Below the pieces are notes generated by a model that had not been told where the DNA came from, searched no databases, and saw nothing but the letters and a program-made list of their open reading frames with translations. A stretch of DNA of 64,000 nt, from assembly GCF_901709675.1 (NCBI RefSeq), contig NC_051088.1, forward strand, positions 6,709,693 to 6,773,692. Reading direction: 5' to 3'. The stretch is from Syngnathus acus. Lineage: Eukaryota > Chordata > Actinopteri > Syngnathiformes > Syngnathidae. Below are positions 1 through 13,546 of the stretch, piece by piece. Positions within the stretch are counted from its first letter, which is position 1. Every line of letters begins with the position of its first letter. Made by a program: the position numbers and the translations under genes.

Positions 1-437
1 ATGTGTGCCTTGAATGTCATGAACGGTTTGGGAGATTTTGAGGAAACTGGGGTACCCAGAACTAACCCACTCAAGCGTGAAACACTAAACACCCAAGTTT
101 GTAACCCAGAGCTTTGGAACTGAAGCCAACATATTAGCCATGAGACACTAACAATTATCAAAACTCCAAGCGATGAAAAGGTCAAAATAATAAAATTTCA
201 TCACGATAGCCTCGTGCTGAAACAAACATTAGAAAGTCCTGCCTAAAAGAACAATGCTGTCCTCTGAAGAAGATGTATTATTCACAATAAGCACTTGTTC
301 TCTCTATTTATTTTATTTGTTTTATCCCATGTTGCAATAGTAGCCTCTCATAAACACTTGTTATCATCTCATTATTTCGATGAGATTCATCATGTCTTTG
401 TGATAATATATTTCAAATTCTTTTGCTCTGACAAGTG
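1..437. other. unique AT-rich non-coding stretch
   Basis: I see no gene, repeat family or regulatory motif that I can support here. The sequence is moderately AT-rich and leads into the hairpin that starts at 438. Confidence 0.6.
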
Positions 438-577
438 GAAATAGAATTTTTAGGTGTTACCTGCTGCTGGCAGTTTCGACTGATTCTCCAGTCTTCCTCA
501 GAGCCGCCTGAGCATGAGGAAGACTGGAGAATCAGTCGAAACTGTCAGCAGCAGGTAAGACCTATAAATTCTATTTC
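438..577. repeat. near-perfect long hairpin (MITE-like foldback or small-RNA precursor)
   Basis: Two 63-bp arms (438-500 and 515-577) are reverse complements with 3 mismatches by eye, separated by a 14-base loop (501-514). Every position pairs with constant sum 1015, so there is no indel. The inner 30 bases of each arm, next to the loop, are perfectly complementary. Transcribed from either strand this would fold into a stem much longer than a typical animal microRNA precursor. Short foldback MITEs such as human MADE1, the source of the mir-548 family, have this form with shorter arms. I found no clear target-site duplication outside the arms. An open frame crosses the hairpin (435-626), but it is a by-product of the inverted repeat. 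Confidence 0.85.
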
Positions 578-1182
578 TAAAGAAGAATTTGAAATGTATC
601 GTCTCGATCCTTCAGCCCACCCTTGACTTGGTGCACCATTTCCCATCCTAGATTACAAAGCTGTAAGACACTTGTAACACATTAACCCAGTTCACATTTT
701 CTGTTGCTGCTTTGTGTCTTTCTTGGAAACGTGGAAAAAATGTCCCTGACACTTGTTTCCATCTCAACCACTTGTGTGTCCATCATTCGCAGTGACCAAT
801 CTGTCACCGCTGCAGCAGTCTGGAATCAAATCCCACCTGCTGGTGCCAGGAAAAGCAGTCAGTGAACCCAAGCCAACAATGAGGTACAACATGATCTTGG
901 AGAAAATGACATATTGCTAGCATCGGGCTGAAATTTCCTGTCACCATTTGGCAGGTTGAGTATTTCGTCTGTGCCCAACTTTCTGCTCATAGCCACCAAT
1001 GGTGTGTCAAATGGTCCAAAAGGATGGAATCGTGTGGTATAGTTGGTGGATGGCCATCGTATTCCAAAGCTGCAACATAATCAGGAAAGTAGCCGAGACA
1101 TATTTTGAGCCACAATCACGGGCAGCGAGCTGATCATCCCCTTTCGCGTCCCTGAAGGTGTGACAATAAGCCCTGATAGTAT
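578..1182. other. non-coding; may include decayed 5' part of the Tc1-like element
   Basis: I see no clean feature. The right half (about 1000-1182) directly precedes the recognisable transposase remnant. It may be its N-terminal coding part, but stops and frameshifts prevent a confident reading. No terminal inverted repeat was found. Confidence 0.4.
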
Positions 1183-1560
1183 ATGGAGTTTCTGATCGAC
1201 TGCTTTCTCCGATGGCACAAAATGAAGAACAGAATTTTGCGAAATAAAGCCATCTGTGACAATGCACCATCTTATGCTGCAAGAAATTCATCATGGCTTG
1301 CTATGGCCGCAACAGGAGAGAAATTTGCGTGTGTGGCCCCCCCATCCTCCCCTGATGATCAACCTAATGAGAACCTTTGAAACATTCTCATTAAGCAAAA
1401 GGTCTTAGGGGTTGGGAGGCATTTCACATCCAAACAGCAGATCTGGGTGGATATTCTGACATCCTGCAAAAAAATAATATCTATAAAATCAAGCAGAAGC
1501 TGTCCAAAAACTTACGTTCAATGAATGCAAGACTTGTGTAGCTTCTCTCAAATAAAACTT
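1183..1560 (+). pseudogene. Tc1-like transposase remnant (C-terminal DDE region)
   Basis: This is a decayed copy of the C-terminal half of a Tc1-like DDE transposase, the nuclear enzyme that cuts and pastes its own transposon at TA sites. In the frame starting at 1183 the motif DNAPSYAA (1258-1281) corresponds to the family's DNAPSHxA block, which carries the second catalytic aspartate. SPDDQPNENL follows, matching the SPDLNPIENLW block with the third acidic residue; the tryptophan codon that should follow is a stop (TGA, 1378-1380). The same frame then continues with GRHFTSKQQIW and ILTSCKKI, matching the family's GRxFSSKxxLW...I pattern. Near 1465-1480, around an A-run, the homology moves to another frame, where IKQKLSKNLRSMNARLV can be read. 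The N-terminal DNA-binding domain and terminal repeats are not recognisable. Family assignment is confident; no function is expected. Confidence 0.75.
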
Positions 1561-4500
1561 CACCTGTTAACATACCTTTTCATTTCTGCAAATACGACCT
1601 CCTACTGCTGCAACAAATGATAATTTTTTTGTTCGCTACAACTTACAAAATCACTTGAAATGCTGCTGTGCATGATGCATTGGAAAAGTCCATTTTAACA
1701 AAAATATTGATGTTTTTTAAATGTTATCATTGGGAGGTATGTTTAAGATCAAGGGATGTCATGAAGTTCATGATCATTGTCATGTGAAGTTCTTTTTGTA
1801 ATTAAGGACTAAATAAATGAATTTGACTTGACTTTACATTATTCTCTAACAGTTGATGACTTAAATAATTATACTTAGTACCATTTGCATAAACTATTTC
1901 AAATTATCTGAAAAGAAAATATTTTGGATAACATTTTAAAATGTCCAACCAACACATCATATTTGTTTTTCCAATATTCAAATAATCCCTTATTAGGCAA
2001 AACACACATATTACACGGGTGAACCCAACAAAACCTTAACTGACACAAATATGCCTGATAATGATTTGAATATAATCTTAATCCTAAAGAGGACAATTGC
2101 AGAGCAATCATCTTGTTGTTCTTGGGAGAGTTAGCATGTTTCTGAGATCTTAAAATACCAGAAATGTGTCCAGAATCCTTTGTATCCCTTTTACAATACC
2201 CTTTCCCAATCTATAATGCAACAAGGATCAATATAATCAACATCTTGCAATTTATGAAGCTGTTCTGCAACATAATTTAAAGCAGTCCTTTCCACCTGAT
2301 TCCAAAATGGCAACATCAAATTTATGTACAACACCTTCCATCTTTTGTCAATTATTTTTTATTTGCATGTCCTTTTAATGTCCTTCTGTCACTTGCCTTG
2401 TGTCATAATATTTAAAACTCCTTCCCCCAGATAACATGATCACAATTTTGCCCCTATTTGTGGCAGTGTTTACATATGTAATACAGATATATTTGCTTAT
2501 GTATCGAATTCAAATAGAACTAAAGAGGTAAAATAGGCCACCCTCATCATAATAAAGCTATAACGGGGAAAAGTCCATCTCGCACAAGAACCATAAACGT
2601 AGCCAATAGGCAATCATGCCATGAAGCGCTCCAGGTAAATTGCCCAAAGCACCCTAAAAATCATCTGCTACACTTTCCTCTGACAGCAAGTCATCGTGGA
2701 GATGTGACGGATAGAAGCAGACCAGTGCCAGGTGTCTCCTGGTGTTGTGTGTGCCATGACAGTGATTGAAAAAGATTACCCCATATTTAGAGGAGGCTTG
2801 TAATACTGCCCTGCGGCACAGCGTGAGGACCAGCCTCACCCCTCTCACACAAACAAAGCCTGCCCATGTCACTTATTCTGATGGACAGGCAAACAATGGG
2901 CCTCCTTCAGCAATCCGAGCGTACGTACAGATTTGTGCGGCAAGCGTGCATAAAGACAAATGTGTGAATCATCACTATCTTCATCCTTGAATTAGTGTGT
3001 ATTCTGCAAACAAATTTAGAACATCCCCGTTCGTACGCACAGATAATGTGCGTGTACATATTTCAGTCAATTAATCGACTTTTGTCACGTGCATGTATTC
3101 AAAGATAGTGAGCACTCCAGTGAGTGGTCCTAAAGTGAACTTGTAAACATACCGATGATTGCCAAACTATTCTGGTTCCGTGTGGTCTTGCGTTTAATAT
3201 GTTCATCCTCTCCCAGCAGTGATCTCACCACAGAGGGATGCCCGAGGAGAGAGTAATGGTTGGCAGCTGCCCACTCAACTACGGAGTGCCATAGAAGCTA
3301 CGAACTTGACCGCCCCGCTCTGACGCATTTAAACACACACAAATAAACACGCAAACCCTGAAATATGATCCGCCGAGGCTTGGAATTAACCGCCAAGTCG
3401 TTTGAACTCCTCCCAAATAAGGAAGTCATCAGTATGTGTGAAAGTTTGCATATGTGTGTTGCAGGGGACCGGATGAGGTAAGGGGTTAGGGTGTTAGTTA
3501 TTTTTAGAGGTGTCATAAAGGAAAAGGGAATAGCTGTGCGGTGGGTAACCTCCAGTGTGGCCTGACCTCTCCTCAGGTAGCCCCCCACCCTACCACCCGA
3601 TCTTAAGGAATCTTGACTAGCGAGGCCATGGGAAAAGTGCTTTAGGGGACATCAAAGTGTGGCCTTTGTGGCTAAGCATTCACTGAAAGGCCTGTTAAGG
3701 CCCTCAAGGGTCACCATGGGTCAACTTTCATGTCAGCACAGGGCTGCTTTGGGGTCAAAGGTGATCAACATACCTGCCCAGCACCACTCGTACTACTCTT
3801 CCAGGAAATTATCCCCACTTGTCTCAATTAGGGGGTTTGGCTACTGAATGGTTTGTTTATGACTATTGTTGTGTCTTTTTAAGGGTAGTTGTAATCTGTG
3901 TGTAAAAAGGGAATGACGGTGTGTTTACAACGCTGCCACTGCTGTCAGATGCAGACTTCTCCTTATGTGAGTTGAGATCACAGGAAATAAGACCTCTGGC
4001 TTTATCCCCCAGATTCTTGCTGGTAATGACACTGTTGACAGAGGGGATTTTCGAGTATCCTATGAATAGGCTCGTCTGTAATTTGTCATGATCAGTTCCT
4101 CAAAGAGTTAACGCAAACTTAGGTGCAATGGTGGATTGTTTCAGATTTACACTCTCTACCAAACTTGCAAACAAACATGTTTGGTTGGTTTCAGCTTATT
4201 GGGGAAACCTGCACTCAGTAAATTCTGTTAAGATTTGGCCCAGAAAGTAATGCACTGTGATTGGTATTGAAAAGCAAGTAGATTGAGTAGTAATTCATGA
4301 AATTGCAGCATTTCAAGAGGCGATATGGCAAGACTGCATGTTCCTAAAATTCAATTAAAACCAAAGAATTGGAGCCACGATTAGGATCTGTTATCATGTA
4401 AACAAACAACAACTTGTTCGATGCTCGGATTACATCTGGTGAATCCCCATCAACTTGCGCAACCTGCTTCTCGATAATTGGCACATTTTCACAACAATGA

Positions 4501-5440
4501 CTCAGTAAAACTAACATTGCATTGTTGAAACATTTATCAAGATGACAACTTTGCCACACCAATAGTCGGTAATCACTTGTGAAGATATTTTGTTCTGATC
4601 CAAAACAAAAGTGTCCGAAAGGGAGGCCACCAATGATGGGGAGACGCGTGTCTTTCAGAAAGCCTGGCAGAATGACAAGGAATGTGCTGAACCAGAAAGA
4701 AGGCTTGTTGTGTCACCTTCCCACGGAGGTTAAGAGAGGAGAGGGGGTGGCTTGTCTACTGAGGTTTGTACACATTTATCCTCGTGGGAAATTGAGAGTG
4801 GTGACATATTAAATGTCGTCACCCAAACAACTCGCCACTGTTACTGTTCATTGTCAATGCATGTTGGCAATGGTTTTAATTCCTAACCGGAAATGCAAAA
4901 AAAGGGTTATGTTTTTTCTATTTCCCTGTTTACTAATGGAACTTTCAATCACTTAGAAGGAACATTTTGGATGAATAAGAATCCGCTAAAGGTTCATGGA
5001 ACCATAAAAAAATCCATATGACTTATAGTCCCGTATTTTACAACTACCGTACATTTTGTATTTAAAAGACGGTAACTGTTTTATTTTCTACTCTGTCAAT
5101 ACAACCCCGCCTCCGCCCCAACCCCTGACATTGTGCACAGCTGATTTGCATTGGCACCCAGGATAGGGAGTTATTGTTGTTGCTGTGATGGCAGTGGGCT
5201 TTTTTTTCCCCACCAGCTTCCTCATCTCCTCCCCTTGAATCAAAACACTTCTATGTTGCTGCCACTGATGTCATGACCCAGAAATGACTGAATGCGGCTT
5301 CCCTGGGAAACCCCATATCAGGAAGTCCAGATTATTTTCCCCTCTACTTGATTGTTATAACAGAGAATCTTAAAAAAAAAAAGGCCCGAGCTTTATGATT
5401 GGGTTCCCATATGTTGGGAATATATATATCTATATCTTCT

Positions 5441-5442
<2 letters not shown>
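1561..5442. other. unique non-coding stretch with no supported gene
   Basis: Only short, unrecognised open frames occur here. At about 1803-1825 the string AATAAATGAATTTGACTTGAC resembles the 3' tails of some fish LINEs, but the rest of such an element is not visible. Otherwise I see nothing that stands out on either strand. Confidence 0.5.

Positions 5443-5471
<29 letters not shown>
5443..5471. repeat. (AT)n microsatellite
   Basis: About 14 uninterrupted TA units, preceded at 5419-5431 by a shorter TA run. Low-complexity DNA that can melt or form a cruciform. Confidence 0.9.
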
Positions 5472-7360
5472 GCTATTATATACTAAATATATCCACATCA
5501 AAACACCCTCACCATGTTTTACATTGAGAATGGATTGAAACCATTGCATGAAGTCCCGTACAAGTCACACGTAGAGGTCAATTTTCTGCCTGATGAGTGA
5601 ATTAACCTTTGAATGGTTGAGACACAATGCAGCCTTCGGCAGGATAAGCCACCCACCCTGAGCCGTTGCCCTGAAGGAGAAAAGCGGCAGGCGTCGCCTT
5701 GCCATGTTGTCCCCTGGGCATGAATGCTATGCAAAATAAATTCCTTTACTCCCTGACACCCTCTTCCTTTTCCTCCAACTGTTCTCTTCCGATGACATAC
5801 TGTTGCCATGTCATCATAGATGATTTCCCCTCTGTGATTAAAATGAGTGAAAAAACACCAGCTCTCTGGTGGTATGGATGTAAATAAACATTAGTGACAA
5901 TTTAGAAACAAGTGACATGGAGGAAGTAGATGAGCAATGTGGAATCCAAAACATCCTGTATTCTTCAAACAATCATGACAGGAAGTGTTATGATCGTCAC
6001 AACATTTCCAAATTGTTGTACCGAGACCACATGAATAGTCAATATGTAATCCTTTGAAATCTGTATCTTGAGAATTGTAATATCCAGCAACTCTCAGCAT
6101 GATACACCACTATAAACTACAACAAGAGTTAATTAAACATATTGTTGAATGAATACCTCACGGACAGTGCTGTAGATAAAAACCACCAATATCATTCTTT
6201 ATACACACACTATTTCACACATCTTTTTACATTGTATCTCATTAGATAAATTCAAATGTAGATCAGTATACAGCGCTATACTGCACAAGATCCAATCATA
6301 CTTTCATGGTTCCCAGAATCTACTTTCACTTGAACGTAGTCGGAAAACTCCAGTGATCAGCCTCGACTTCTGCAAATATGTAAGACCTCCATCATTATAT
6401 CAACCATCCTTTATTTTACGAGGACTGACTTGTAGTTTTACGTCAAAGCCAGCTGTTTACTTTGCTCCTCTCCCACAGATGACGCCTGACAAGCCCTCCT
6501 GCACGGAGCTTCAGAATGTGGACACTTCAAACAAAGCAACACAAAAGCATGCTGGAGCAGCCTTCTCTTGCCACAGTTGGAACAACACACACGGATGTGG
6601 AACTTTCCTTTCATGGTTCTCAGTCACTTGTGTACAGGGAAGCCGATTATAAACATGGGCCATTCATGTGAGCAGGGTAGGAGTGAACGTGGGAGAGGTT
6701 TGCCCTGGAGTCCTGGCTTTGTTGACATTCCCCTGGCCTGACGTCAGCAGCTGGAACACAGTGCTTGATGGATCAACAGTGACTGTACATGAGTCTTGTT
6801 TACTTACAAAAAAGGTGTGGACTACTTCAACATTTTAAAATAGGGCCCAGGCATAAGGGAAGATACAAAGGAAGAAAATAGCAAATGCCCTCAGTGAGAC
6901 ACCAGAAATTGTTGTTGCGAGCAGGATGCCGTGTGCATCATCTCTCGTGATGACATAGTAAAGATGTGATGAAGGACTGGCAAAATTTGGGAAAGTGCCC
7001 ACCTCTGGGAAACAGGTTGCGTAGACGGGAGGGTAAGGGTGTGTCTCCCAACTGTTCGTATGACACATCGGAGGCCAGCCTATATTTGTATAGCGTACCA
7101 GAATGATTTCTAAAATTGTAACAATTCTTTCAGTGCATCTAGCTTCTTTTGATGGAATGAAAAAACAGGATCCGACTTTATTAGAGCTGCATTTCTGTGC
7201 TCATTACCTTCTTGTAGATAAACATGAAAGCAATATGAGCATTGCTGTCTGTCTCTGGCGGTGTATTTTCATCAGTTTTCTTCCTGCACAACATCCCGAC
7301 AGTTGGACCGACGCCACAAGAGGTAGGCCTCGTCACATTTGACTGATGGCTGATTGGTCT
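5472..7360. other. non-coding stretch with no supported gene
   Basis: The longest open frame (6353-6652, 99 codons) is not recognisable. A polypyrimidine tract and CAG precede an ATG at 6480, but no donor site follows before the stop. I see no repeat family here. Confidence 0.5.
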
Positions 7361-7368
7361 GTCGAGGC

Positions 7369-7578
7369 CAGGGGTCACCAAGTCTGGTCCTCAAGGGCGC
7401 CAATCCAGCCTGTTTTAGGTGCAGCCCTACTACAACACTCCTGATTCAAATGATCAGCTCATCAACAAGCTCTATTAAGCCTGAAAACGCTCCTGATGAT
7501 TTGAATCAGGTGTGTTGCAGTGGGGATGCATCTACAGGCTGGATTGGTGCCCTTGAGGACCGGACTTGGTGACCCCTG
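7369..7578. mobile_element. hAT-type MITE, complete, 210 bp
   Basis: The element begins CAGGGGTCACC and ends GGTGACCCCTG. Its 30-bp terminal inverted repeats differ at one position. It is flanked by an 8-bp target-site duplication, GTCGAGGC at 7361-7368 and GTCGAAGC at 7579-7586, with one mismatch. An 8-bp duplication with CA(G)GGG...CCCTG ends is the signature of hAT transposons. At this length it has no transposase and must have been moved by an autonomous relative. Related 3' pieces occur at 36411-36531 and 59961-60010. Confidence 0.88.
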
Positions 7579-7586
7579 GTCGAAGC

Positions 7587-9433
7587 CTATTAAACTCTAA
7601 CATACTCAACTGTCAGTACATGACCCAGTTTTTATCCCCAAACACTGGTGTTTTCATCCAAAACAGTGTTTTGGAGCCGGACAACTAGGTTGCCACAAGC
7701 AAATCTTTTTTGGAATCGATTAACCTATCGATTATTTTGTCAATTAATCGGGTAATTGAACTCACTTCACTTGTCATTTTTTCTCACAGTGATAAGCAGG
7801 CATTAGCCCATATTTTCACAGCCCTCTCGACAATCTTAACATTTTTTTAAAACTGCTATCAAAGAAGTTTTTTGTTGTTTTTTTCTAACAAGAAAAGCAC
7901 TGATTCCCTCAATATAACGCAGGCACAGCAGCTAAGACTGTGAGATATGCTAAATAAATAGAAGCTATTAGAGCAGAACCACCCTCTCAAAGAGTCACCG
8001 GGCCAAGCAAAGCTTGTAACCTGAAACTACTGCGGACGTCAATAACACATATGGTAAGATCTCTATTTTGAAACTCCAAGCATGGCTAATCAGCCCTTAC
8101 TATTTTTGGTGCTGACCTACTGGTATGAATGTGCAAAATGGACCCTCACAAATGCCTTCCATAGAGGTGCATCAACACAGCAGAATGTGTTTTTTTTTTT
8201 AATTAAGTTTTTGACAACCATATTGGTCTTGCCAATTTAGCTGCATCCCGAAAAAACACGTGTGGTGCAGTCATCGCATTTTACAAAATCTGCTTTCTAC
8301 TTAATGCACATCTCTCTCGTTGACAAAAGTTTTCTTTGCAGCAGTATATCATCTTTGGGAGTTTAAAATATAAAACAGGAAGGCTGAATGAAAACAGAAG
8401 GCTGGTTATATTTTCTTCTGCATGGTTATGACAGATTTTCTGTTTAAAACCAAATTTACTTATCTATTCAGATGTTTCTTTGATTCATGTGTGAAATTTC
8501 CCTTCTAAAATCTGGTTAGAATTCACGCAATGTGAATGTCCTAAAATCAAATAATGGGGTGGGAAAAAAAATCGTTATTTGAAATGTGCTCAAGTAGCTT
8601 TGATTCAGATTCAAACTTGGAAGCAATTTAAAATGATATTGAAAATCAACTCACTGACCTCTGGTGTGTTATGTTGATATTTACATACAATAATGTGTAT
8701 TTGTCAGCCAACGTAGTGGAGAATAAAACCTGATCGAATCAGTTAAAGTGTATCTGCATCCGGCACAGATTAGATAAAACGGATCTGCCCTTTATCACAC
8801 AATTCACAGTACAGGGTGATATGATAGCGACACTTTCGCTTTCCCAAATGTCACATACAGACAGCTAAGAATGGGAGTCCCTGGGACTGCATAAGACACA
8901 CTGAAACTTTATATACAGCAGGCCACTCTGGATAAATTATTGCTACTGAGGGAAACTTTATCTACGGCAGCATAGGTGATGTCTGGATGATTTATTTTTG
9001 CTGGATTAAATGACTGAATTCCCAATTGCATCATATTCAGTGTATTTCATTTCTGTAAATTAGTGCTTGGTAAGCAATAAAAATAGATGTAAAAAATAAT
9101 GAAAAGAAAGAGATAAAGCATATGTGCATTGTGCATTTCGGAAAGGTCTGCCAGACCTTACAAAATGTAATTACTTTTAGACATTTGCTTGATTTGATAG
9201 ATTTGTCGAAAAAAGAAAAGCATCCCCTCTAGTTTGGTTTGCCAATGTACCTCACAAACCTTGGTTTTTTCTCTATTGCACCCATGCTGAATCACAAAAT
9301 ATAATGAGCTAAATAAAGACATGCTTGTTATAGTGCGAATGATAGTTACAGTTCGAAACAGGAATAAAAAAAAAAACATTAAAATTCTTTGCATGTTTGA
9401 TCCATAAAAGGTCCTATTTGTTTTATTGCCGAG
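7587..9433. other. mostly unique non-coding; short repeat fragment at 7713-7760
   Basis: At 7713-7760 there is a run of ATCGATTA-type motifs (AATCGATTAACCTATCGATT) that resembles a common interspersed repeat of fish genomes. Its boundaries are not visible. The rest is AT-rich and holds no gene or repeat that I can support. Confidence 0.4.
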
Positions 9434-9596
9434 TGAACTGATTCTGGGAACGCCTTGGGATCCCCCGGGAGGAGCTGGATGAAGTGGCTGGGGAGAGGGA
9501 AGTCTGGGAGTCCCTCCTGAAGCTGCTGCCCCCGCGACCCGACCCCGGATAAGCGGAAGAAGATTGATGGATGGATGGATGGATGAACTGATTCTG
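9434..9596 (+). mobile_element. 5'-truncated LINE 3' end with target-site duplication
   Basis: The body (9447-9583) encodes the last residues of a LINE ORF2 in one open frame: ERLGIPREELDEVAGEREVW, then ESLLKLLPPRPDPG and a TAA stop. A short 3' UTR and (GGAT)n tail follow. Exact 13-bp direct repeats, TGAACTGATTCTG, flank it at 9434-9446 and 9584-9596. This is a target-primed reverse transcription product that lost nearly all its 5' sequence. The same LINE tail occurs at 52621-52760, so the family is confirmed within the window. I assign it to the teleost Rex/L2-like LINE group from its C-terminus, but do not name the family. The long minus-strand open frame over this site (9158-9847) is antisense and meaningless. 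Confidence 0.88.
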
Positions 9597-11003
9597 TTTT
9601 TTGGGTCTGTTCTTTTTTGTTGCATTTGAATTTTTTTTTTTTTTAAGTTCTCTTTGTAATTTTGTCTGTACTTCTCAGGCTCAATAATAAAGTATTGAAT
9701 TGGAGGCAACACATTTAGCACGGCGGAATTGAAGTGGCAAATCATTAAATGGATAAAATGACTTGCAATGCAACCTTGCCAAAATGAGCTCCAATGTAAC
9801 ACAGTAGCTTGAATGTTTAACCTCGTTGGAATCAAATCAGCAATCAAAGGTTAAACTACTCATGAATATGTCTTTGCCACTATGTTTGACCAAAACTGCT
9901 AAGGATAAAAATGACGAAATCATGACAGGAAATCCTTCAAGATTTTTACCAGAATATACTCGTCTCGTTGCTCACGGTCTCATGTTGTGCGGCTTAAAGT
10001 GGACATAAGCTGCTGTTTTCGTGAGCTGAACGTCAGTGTCAGCAGGTTAAACAGATGATGTTTCATGAATGATTCATCATGTGTCTCCCATGATCTCAAA
10101 CATAATCTGCTAACGCATGGCAATGGCTGTCACTGACAGACTGTGGAAATGGCCCAACGGTAAAATATTGATTGTCACATGTGGAGGGCAGAGAAAGAAT
10201 TTGGGGTGACAGCAGACTTGTTAACATTTCAAGTTTGAAATGAAATGAGGGGGATATACTGTGCAGTGCTTTAACTCTATCTGCATTATATTGCTCACAT
10301 TCAACCTTTAAACAATAGAGCCGTAAATTTGAACGTCCCTAACATTGTAAAATTCCAAATGTGAAAGCAAAAGTACTGGCATTTCAACTGCCATGAGGCA
10401 TGACATTACAGGATACATCAGTTTAGTCAGCATTAGCAATCAAATTCACTCACAAATTGAATGATCTGTGTGTGTGTGTCTGGACATGCTTCTAGAAATC
10501 TGATCTGTTCCTAACAATGACCTCTGAACCCTGCTCCCTGGTGTACCGTAAGTGAAGAAAACAACTCCAACAACAGGGATCAATAGAAGGTCCCCAAAAG
10601 TGAGATGAGACCAGCGATAGTTTCTTTGTGCAAATGAAGCATTTCTCAGGGGAAATTTAGACTAGATGCACCCCATGGGTCAGGACGCTAAATAGATTTT
10701 GGGCCTATTAGTGGTAGATCCCCTCATGGTAATGTGTTAATGAGCATGGGTCCCACAGCAAGAGACCACATAACACATGCAAGACGAGACGATTTAACAG
10801 GCCATATAGTATGTAGCTGTACTCTACTTTCGATCATGAACATTAATTTGTAAAGGTATGGTACCGTATGTAGCCTATAGTAGATTTCTCCACATTGTTC
10901 CTACTGGGAGCCTTTAGTGTTGCTATACTTATGATCAGAGTCAAGGTAAAGTGTTTATTGTACTTTGACACTTTTTATTTTATTCTTAAAATTTCCACAC
11001 AGT
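9597..11003. other. non-coding stretch, nothing recognised
   Basis: No gene, hairpin or repeat family could be supported. A short GT run lies at about 10468-10480. Confidence 0.5.
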
Positions 11004-11384
11004 TGATATACAATTAGGGGCGGCTTGGTGGCGCACTGGTTAGCACGACCACCTCACAGTTAGGAGGGTGCGGGTTCGATTCCACCTCCGGCCCACCCTG
11101 TGTGGCGTTTGCATGTTCTCCCTGTGCCCACGTGGGTTTTCTCCGGGTACTCCGGTTTCCTCCGACATCCCCAAAAAGATGCTTGGTAGGCAAATTGAGC
11201 ACTCCAAATTGTCCCTAGGAGCGAGTGCGGATGGTTGTTCGTCTCTGTGTGCCCTGCGACAAGCTGGCAACCAGTTCAGGGTGTCCCCCGCCTACTGCCC
11301 GATGACGGCTGGGATAGGCTCCAGCACGCCCGTGACCCCGGTGAGGTTAAGCGGTACAGAAGATGGATGGATGATATATAATTA
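11004..11384 (+). mobile_element. full-length tRNA-derived SINE with target-site duplication
   Basis: The SINE body spans 11017-11371 (355 bp). Its head carries RNA polymerase III promoter boxes: A box TGGCGCACTGG at 11029-11039 and B box GGTTCGATTCC at 11073-11083. A conserved core follows (TTCTCCGGGTACTCCGG), then the common fish 3' domain ending GCGGTACAGA and a short GGAT tail. Flanking 13-bp repeats, TGATATACAATTA at 11004-11016 and TGATATATAATTA at 11372-11384, differ at one base. It was mobilised in trans by a LINE sharing its 3' tail. The open frames across it carry no protein signal. 3' pieces of the same family lie at 31741-31902 and 41461-41545, and a piece of the core at 42953-42985. 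Confidence 0.9.
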
Positions 11385-12303
11385 TTGACAATTAGCAATT
11401 TTGAAAAGTTAAACACCTTTATAATTAAGGTAAGATAATCATTTGATGATCCCCCACTGCATGCTTTTTTTTCTAATTTAAAGCATTTCTCAGGTGTCTT
11501 AAATACATGTGTCGCATGTTTTAGTCAAAATACTCCAAAGGTTGGTAATCATAGAACGGATTATACACCACAGTTTTTGTTTTATTGAATTATCTCACTT
11601 TGTCATGCAAATGAACCAGCCCTGGTCCCGCCCTCATTCCATCCTATACATACTCCTGGACTAATCACTATTCTGGCTGCAATGATTATCACAATGGCTG
11701 CATCTCATCAGGCAAATGTGTGCGTTCCGACTCGCTCCTCTTCTGCGTCTTGTGTGGCCTGTTGCTTCATTCTACTTTGGAAGCAGAGTCCACAGTGTGG
11801 AAGAAAAAACTTGTGCTCTTAAAGACAATGAAAGCATTTTATAACAAGGATTTATCACCGTGTGTTTGTGGGACACATTGTTCACCCCTACCTAATTTCT
11901 TGGATGCAGTAAATTATCTTCTATCAGTATCTGTCCTATTTACTATTTTTGTCAAAGGGACTTTTATGCTGTGCTTTAATTTCAGTGCGTTTGAGTCCTT
12001 GGGAGGAAAAATGTTTTCTAGTATGGGTCCAGCAAAAACGACTCAATGGTATACACTTAGTGTTGTTAAGGTCTATATGTGCTTAACTTGAACCACCTAA
12101 CTTGAAGTTCTTGTCATTAACACTCCACACTCTGCACCCCAGGTCCATGCCACGGGAGGACATCGTGCATGGTGGCACATGAATGGGCCACCCAGCATGT
12201 AGCCAGAAGAGTCTCATTGTGGCAAACCACCTATAGTGGAAGAGTGGTCAGAGGGCACAGTCAACACGCAAATGCACATGCACGCACATGTCCAGAGTCA
12301 AGT
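11385..12303. other. non-coding stretch, nothing recognised
   Basis: It contains a 123-codon open frame (11720-12091) with no recognisable domain and a cysteine- and leucine-rich composition typical of chance frames. No splice-site context makes it a convincing exon. Confidence 0.45.

Positions 12304-13546
<1,243 letters not shown>

Noticed and set aside
6353-6652. Possible terminal exon starting at an ATG after TCTCCCACAG
   Set aside because: No donor, no recognisable protein and no polyadenylation context; chance is a sufficient explanation.
9158-9847. 229-codon minus-strand open frame, the longest in the window
   Set aside because: It is antisense to the LINE tail at 9447-9583, which has its own coding frame and a target-site duplication. 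The rest is low-complexity and has no domain.
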